A stretch of 19,318 nucleotides of DNA, taken from contig DATKRK010000072.1 of the NCBI GenBank assembly GCA_035532215.1, positions 1 to 19,318 of the forward strand, written 5' to 3'. The notes under the pieces were generated by a model, which saw nothing but the letters and a program-made list of their open reading frames with translations, was not told where the DNA came from and did no database searches. This document shows, piece after piece, positions 14,445-19,318 of the stretch. Every line of letters begins with the position of its first letter. The stretch's first letter is position 1. The position numbers were made by a program, and so were the translations under genes. Source of the DNA: JAICIG01 sp035532215. GTDB lineage: Bacteria > Planctomycetota > Planctomycetia > Pirellulales > JAICIG01.

Positions 14445-16146
14445 CTTGCGATCCTCGCGGTGCGGCGGCCAGCGCGGCCAGTTGCGCTCCTAACATGTCG
14501 AGGTTCTGTGCGGCCTGTTTATCCCTTTGCATGGCGGTCAAGTTCTGCTGAGCCACTTCGTCGATGTGCGCCGTCGCCTGGCGGATACGCGCCATCCCGG
14601 TCGCTTGCCGTTCGGTCCCCGCAATAATCTGCGTCGCCGCTTGCGCCACTTCGGAGAGGGTGGCGGCCAGCGTGCGAATCGTTTCGCCGGCCTGGCTGGA
14701 AACCTGCACCGTGGCGGTTACGCTCTTCGTGACTTCGTCCATCGACATCGCCGCCGTATTCGTCGACTTCTGAATCTCACTGAGAATATTTCGAACCGCT
14801 CCCGTGGCCTTCTTCGACTGGTCGGCGAGCATCTTGATTTCGGCGGCGACGACCGCAAAGCCTTTGCCGTGCTCGCCGGCGCGCGCCGCCTCGATGGCCG
14901 CGTTCAGGGCCAGCAGATGCGATTGCTCGGCAATGTCGTTGACCGTGGCGATGATTTCGACGATGGCCTGAGCCTGCTCGGCCAGGGCGGCGATGTCGGC
15001 GGCGTTGGATTCGACCTGCTCGCGTACTCGGCGCAAGGCGGCCAGCGCATCCTCGACCGCCTTGCGGCCGGCCTGGCTGATATCCACCGTTCGCCCCACG
15101 GCTTCCCCGACGCCTTGAGCGCGATCCGCCGCCTGTTCGGCGGCCTGGGTCACCTTACCGACGGTGGCCGCCGTCTCAGACACGGCTGCGGCCTGCTCTC
15201 GTGCGCCCTCGGCCCGCTGTTTCGCCGTCGCCAGGATCTCGGCGCTCAACGACGTCAGTTGGGTGACGATCTTGCGAATGCTCTCGAACAGTTGTTCCCG
15301 TTCGACTTCGGCGCGCCTACGATCGGTGATGTCGGTGCAGGCGCCGATCCATTCGCGCACGGTTCCGTCCGCTTGCCGCACCGGGACGCCATACACGGCG
15401 TTCAGGCGGTACTCGCCGTCGCGGCGGCGGAGCCGGTATTCAATTTCATATCGCGTCCGGTTTCGAACGGCGTGGTTCCAGACGGCCAAAACGCGGGCGC
15501 GGTCGTCCGGATGGACGGCGTTGACCCATCCCGAGCCCTTGATCTCTGCGTAACTGAACCCGGTGTACTCGCGCCAGGCGGGAAGGTCTTCGTCGACATC
15601 GCCCTGCGCGGTCGTTTGCCAGATGAATTGCGAACCGGCGGCCACGAGCGAGCGGTAGCGCTCTTCGCTCTTTCGCAGGCGCTGTTCGGCAAGAACGCGT
15701 TCAGTCATGTCTTGGGCGGCGATCAAGACGCCTAGGATCTCTCCTTTTTCATCGCGGAACACGGCGGCGTTATAGAGAATGGGAACCAGGCGGCCGTCCT
15801 GGCGCCGAATCTGCAGAGGATAGTCGCGGACGGCGCCTTCGCGAAACGCCTGCTGGCACCCCGCCCGAGCTTTCTCGGGATCGCTGAAGTAGGCGGCAAA
15901 TTCTTTCCCAATCAATTCCTTTCGCCCGACCCCGGTAACGGCCTCGGTCGCCGCATTGACGTCGGTAATCCGCCCGTCCGGCCCGATCATCATGAGTGGA
16001 TCGAAGCTGGCTTCGATCAGGCTGCGGTTGTAGACGGCCGCCCGGCGGAGTTCGAGATCGAGCCGCCTGCGCGCCGCGATTGTGCGGGCGCCCTTGGGCG
16101 ACGACTTTTTCCGCCGCGGCTTCGACCTGACGGGGTGTTCCGGCAT
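14437..16146 (-). CDS. Cytoplasmic methyl-accepting receptor with two PAS domains
   Basis: A 569-residue soluble chemoreceptor with no transmembrane segment or signal peptide and a Lys/Arg-rich N-terminus. PAS 1 covers about 38-155 (IEASFDPLMMIGPDGRITDV) and PAS 2 with its PAC about 160-285 (GWVNAVHPDDRARV; REWIGACTDITDRRRAE). The MCP signalling domain (290-540) has the conserved hairpin tip QSHLLALNAAIEAARAGEHG (408-427), then KGFAVVAAEIKMLADQSK, the part that binds CheW and CheA. It probably senses a cytoplasmic cue such as redox state, oxygen or a small ligand; no cofactor residue can be assigned with confidence. ATG 16146 has AGGAG 7 bases upstream. Coiled-coil packing looks complete, but with cheR reduced to a remnant nearby, adaptation by methylation would need a methyltransferase from elsewhere. 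Confidence 0.93.
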   Translation of the reverse strand: MPEHPVRSKPRRKKSSPKGARTIAARRRLDLELRRAAVYNRSLIEASFDPLMMIGPDGRITDVNAATEAVTGVGRKELIGKEFAAYFSDPEKARAGCQQAFREGAVRDYPLQIRRQDGRLVPILYNAAVFRDEKGEILGVLIAAQDMTERVLAEQRLRKSEERYRSLVAAGSQFIWQTTAQGDVDEDLPAWREYTGFSYAEIKGSGWVNAVHPDDRARVLAVWNHAVRNRTRYEIEYRLRRRDGEYRLNAVYGVPVRQADGTVREWIGACTDITDRRRAEVEREQLFESIRKIVTQLTSLSAEILATAKQRAEGAREQAAAVSETAATVGKVTQAAEQAADRAQGVGEAVGRTVDISQAGRKAVEDALAALRRVREQVESNAADIAALAEQAQAIVEIIATVNDIAEQSHLLALNAAIEAARAGEHGKGFAVVAAEIKMLADQSKKATGAVRNILSEIQKSTNTAAMSMDEVTKSVTATVQVSSQAGETIRTLAATLSEVAQAATQIIAGTERQATGMARIRQATAHIDEVAQQNLTAMQRDKQAAQNLDMLGAQLAALAAAPRGSQDG

Positions 16147-16164
16147 GATTCGTCTCCTTTCCGG

Positions 16165-16716
16165 CTAGGCGCCGGCGTTTGCGCTTTCGTTGACGAAAAG
16201 TCGAGGATCAGTCAACAGCTTGCGGCCGTCGAGAAGCAGCATGGCGTCCACGGATACGCCCTTGAGCAACGCTTTCTCAATTCCGGCGCTGGATGCGGAG
16301 GGCTCGAGCAATTCTTCGGGCCGCACCGCGACGAACTCCTGAACTTCCGTGGCAAGGATGCCGAATTCAGCCGTATCGCGGCCGACGATGATCGCTTGCG
16401 GCATGTCAACCAGCCCCCGCGCCGGGAGCGCTAACAGGATCCGCAAGTCGACGACCGCGACGATTCCGCCGCGGAGATTGACGACGCCCGTCACGAACGG
16501 CGGGGCTCCGGGAATGGGCGTGAAATCGTCGACGCATACGATTTCCCGGACCGACTCGGCTTCGATTCCATATCGCTCGCCCGCCAGAGTGAACGTGACG
16601 ACGTGCAGCACGTTGTTTTCCAAGGGGTCCGGCTTGGGCGGCTGTTCGAGCGCGAGGGCGCGGCGAGCCAGCAATTCCTCGATCGCTTCGGGCGAAAGCT
16701 GGCCGGCATGCTCCAT
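16165..16716 (-). CDS. cheW: CheW-like coupling protein (WspD position), N-terminally interrupted
   Basis: Couples the receptor to CheA. The CheW domain starts at about residue 34 (NNVLHVVTFTLAGERYGIEA), continues with VREIVCVDDFTPIPGAPPFV and TGVVNLRGGIVAVVDLR, and ends VSVDAMLLLDGRKLL. Residues 1-33 are a helical N-terminal extension (LSPEAIEELLARRALALEQP) like that of WspD-type CheW proteins. The coordinates give the ORF from its first ATG after a stop. However, the same frame continues upstream with CKPQQADWEEIRSRLARAAE, up to a TAA at 16780-16782. The better start is beyond that stop, at ATG 16797 (separate entry). Re-initiation at 16716, which has no strong SD, would remove 27 residues of the extension but leave the CheW fold whole. 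Product probably partly functional, if made. Confidence 0.85.
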   Translation of the reverse strand: MEHAGQLSPEAIEELLARRALALEQPPKPDPLENNVLHVVTFTLAGERYGIEAESVREIVCVDDFTPIPGAPPFVTGVVNLRGGIVAVVDLRILLALPARGLVDMPQAIIVGRDTAEFGILATEVQEFVAVRPEELLEPSASSAGIEKALLKGVSVDAMLLLDGRKLLTDPRLFVNESANAGA

Positions 16717-16797
16717 CGCCTCCGCGGCGCGCGCCAGGCGCGAGCGAATCTCTTCCCAGTCCGCCTGCTGCGGCTTGCATTACAGATTCGAAATCAT
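16717..16797 (-). pseudogene. Original 5' end of the second cheW, broken by a TAA at codon 6
   Basis: On the minus strand AGGAG, an 8-base gap and ATG (16795-16797) form a good initiation site. The ATG overlaps the TGA of the upstream cheR remnant as ATGA, the same coupling seen at the previous gene junction. Translation gives MISNL, then TAA (16780-16782), then CKPQQADWEEIRSRLARAAEA in frame into the CheW ORF. Frame, SD, coupling and helical sequence together indicate that this was the true start and that codon 6 is a nonsense mutation. A frame change just before the stop is a less likely alternative. Confidence 0.7.
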
Positions 16798-17009
16798 CGT
16801 TCCGGCTCCTGGATGGCGTCGAGTTCGGCGATGCGCTCGGCGGCCGCCTCGGCCAGCCGGTCAGTGTCGTCGGCGTTGGGCGGCAAGACGCGGCCGTCCT
16901 TTGGACCGGCCTCGCAGAGCGTCCGTACATTGCGATAGGCTCGCCGCGCCCCTCGCAGATCGCCGCGACGCTGCAAGATCCGTTCGTAAGCCGGGTGAGA
17001 CCAGCTCAT
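16794..17009 (-). pseudogene. cheR: Internally deleted CheR (WspC-like) remnant, 71 codons
   Basis: The small ORF sits between two cheW genes, where wspC-type operons place a CheR methyltransferase with a C-terminal TPR region (usually over 400 residues). Its first residues, MSWSHPAYERI, look like a CheR N-terminus. They run straight into LQRRGDLRGARRAYRNV, which resembles the last TPR helix of WspC-type CheR proteins, and then a Glu/Ala-rich tail ending EPER. No methyltransferase or SAM-binding residues remain. The likely breakpoint is near 16975-16980. Start and stop are in place: ATGA overlap with the preceding cheW (17006-17009) and ATGA overlap with the original start of the next (16794-16797). 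So the deletion kept the frame and the operon coupling. A natural short adaptor is an alternative, but the junction of two ends of a known family argues for deletion. Confidence 0.7.
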
Positions 17010-17518
17010 GCTTGCGTCTCCCGATCCGCCGTTGGCCCGCTCGCCCTCGAGGCCCCGGGGAGCAGGGCCGCATCCGGGTGCGACATAATCGCCTCAAGAT
17101 CGAGAATCGGCACGAGTTCTCCGGGGCGCTTGGCAAACTGCGAAACGCAGTCGACGTCCGCAAGCTCGCGGCTGGCGGACGCCAGGTCGGCGCCGCCGAG
17201 CCGCACGAGTTCAATGGTCTCGTCGACGCGTAAAACGGCGACTCGAGATGCGACTGCGATCACGATGAAGTGATCGCTCGGCTCGATCTTCTTCGCGGGC
17301 AGGTGGAGGCGGCTGCGAAGGTCGAGGACCGACACAACCGTCCCGTGCAGGTTGAGCACCCCCTCGACGCCCGGCGCTTCATGCACGGGGACGATCGCCG
17401 CCGCGCGCAGCAGTTCGCGCACCGCCGCGGCCGGAAGCCCGTAATGCCGCCCGCCGATTTCGACGATCAGCACGTCGAACGCGCCGCCGGAGTCAGCCCT
17501 GTTCCCTGTCGCCGTCAT
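17006..17518 (-). CDS. cheW: CheW-like coupling protein (WspB position)
   Basis: A 170-residue scaffold protein made mostly of one CheW domain: FDVLIVEIGGRHYGLPAAAV (14-33), VRELLRAAAIVPVHEAPGVE, GVLNLHGTVVSVLDLRSRL (the conserved G-V-NL-G core, 53-71), and HFIVIAVASRVAVLRVDETI. It ends with a short Ala/Pro-rich tail. Typical CheW proteins have about 150-180 residues, so this one is full length. ATG 17518 has AGGA seven bases upstream. Its TGA overlaps the ATG of the next ORF by the ATGA arrangement. It probably bridges the PAS receptor and CheA; two different CheW proteins in one operon is typical of Wsp-like systems. Confidence 0.9.
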   Translation of the reverse strand: MTATGNRADSGGAFDVLIVEIGGRHYGLPAAAVRELLRAAAIVPVHEAPGVEGVLNLHGTVVSVLDLRSRLHLPAKKIEPSDHFIVIAVASRVAVLRVDETIELVRLGGADLASASRELADVDCVSQFAKRPGELVPILDLEAIMSHPDAALLPGASRASGPTADRETQA

Positions 17519-17532
17519 CTCTTATTCCTGCT

Positions 17533-17545
17533 CTCGGATTCCGAG
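17533..17545. other. Small hairpin between the first kinase and cheW
   Basis: CTCGGATTCCGAG is a 13-bp palindrome with 5-bp arms and a 3-base loop (6-bp arms around one base as DNA). It lies in the 32-bp gap between the two genes. No U-run follows, so I do not call it a terminator. Confidence 0.3.
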
Positions 17546-17550
17546 TGCGT

Positions 17551-19179
<1,629 letters not shown>

Positions 19180-19206
19180 TATACCGCGCACGCTCCGCGT
19201 TGACAC

Positions 19207-19318
19207 AAATCGGGCTTGGTCAATTCAGGAGAGTTGGGAAGAATAAGCATGGAGCTGGGTGGCGTGGGATTCCGTCCGGCTTAGATGGACGATGGACGGT
19301 TGGTGGAGACGCAAGGAT
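19207..19318. other. Window end, upstream of the chemosensory operon
   Basis: These 112 bp contain no ORF I can support. On the minus strand TTGACC (19216-19221) is -35-like, but no -10 box lies 16-18 bases later. The operon promoter, or further upstream genes, must lie beyond the window. Confidence 0.4.

Noticed and set aside
14527..15735. A 402-codon plus-strand frame inside the receptor gene
   Set aside because: Antisense shadow of the MCP, whose PAS and signalling domains are unmistakable.
16794..17009. A new small regulatory protein between the cheW genes
   Set aside because: Its two ends match opposite ends of the expected CheR-TPR protein, so a deletion remnant is simpler; kept as an alternative only.

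Overview
The window is GC-rich bacterial chromosome, most likely from a planctomycete (Pirellulales-like). That is inference. It rests on the gene content (a Wsp-like chemosensory operon with a soluble PAS receptor, phospho-relay hybrid kinases, a halogenase-like flavoprotein, a lineage-type single-TM protein) and on intergenic palindromes built on the words CCACGGAT/ATCCGTGG. I see no rRNA, tRNA or CRISPR array.

Left part (1-4032): a frameshifted ISAs1-family transposase cut by the window edge abuts a small DNA-modification locus. This locus is a Dcm-type cytosine-5 methyltransferase (+) and a Z1-domain superfamily II ATPase (-), convergent and overlapping by 26 bp. The pair resembles the core of the Z1/MORC-type restriction-modification systems, but no nuclease, MORC/HSP90-like ATPase or Vsr gene is visible here.

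Middle (4033-8656): three intact plus-strand genes, namely a single-TM protein of unknown function, a MarR regulator and a flavin-dependent halogenase-like oxidoreductase. The gaps between them are full of hairpins and repeats. The MarR gene has a sigma70-like promoter overlapped by two palindromes, with a predicted start of transcription at or next to its ATG (possible leaderless mRNA). Downstream of the halogenase gene lie an orphan fragment of a histidine-kinase ATPase domain and about 550 bp of imperfect tandem repeats with strong internal dyads.

Right part (8657-19206, all minus strand, tightly spaced or overlapping): a Wsp-like signalling operon. In transcription order it has HisKA-HATPase-REC-REC kinase, CheW, CheR remnant, CheW, cytoplasmic PAS-PAS-MCP, CheA-REC, REC-kinase-REC-REC, and a REC-MinD/CpaE-like ATPase. 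The order CheW-CheR-CheW matches the wspB-wspC-wspD arrangement. In normal function the receptor would signal through CheW to CheA-REC, and the hybrid kinases and REC-ATPase would relay the output.

The main discovery is that this operon carries several apparent lesions: CheR is collapsed to 71 codons that join its N-terminal start to a C-terminal TPR end; the second CheW has an in-frame TAA at codon 6 of its SD-equipped, ATGA-coupled reading frame; and the second hybrid kinase has Asn in place of the phospho-accepting His. Either the pathway is decaying or it has been rewired to work without methylation and without one kinase's autophosphorylation.
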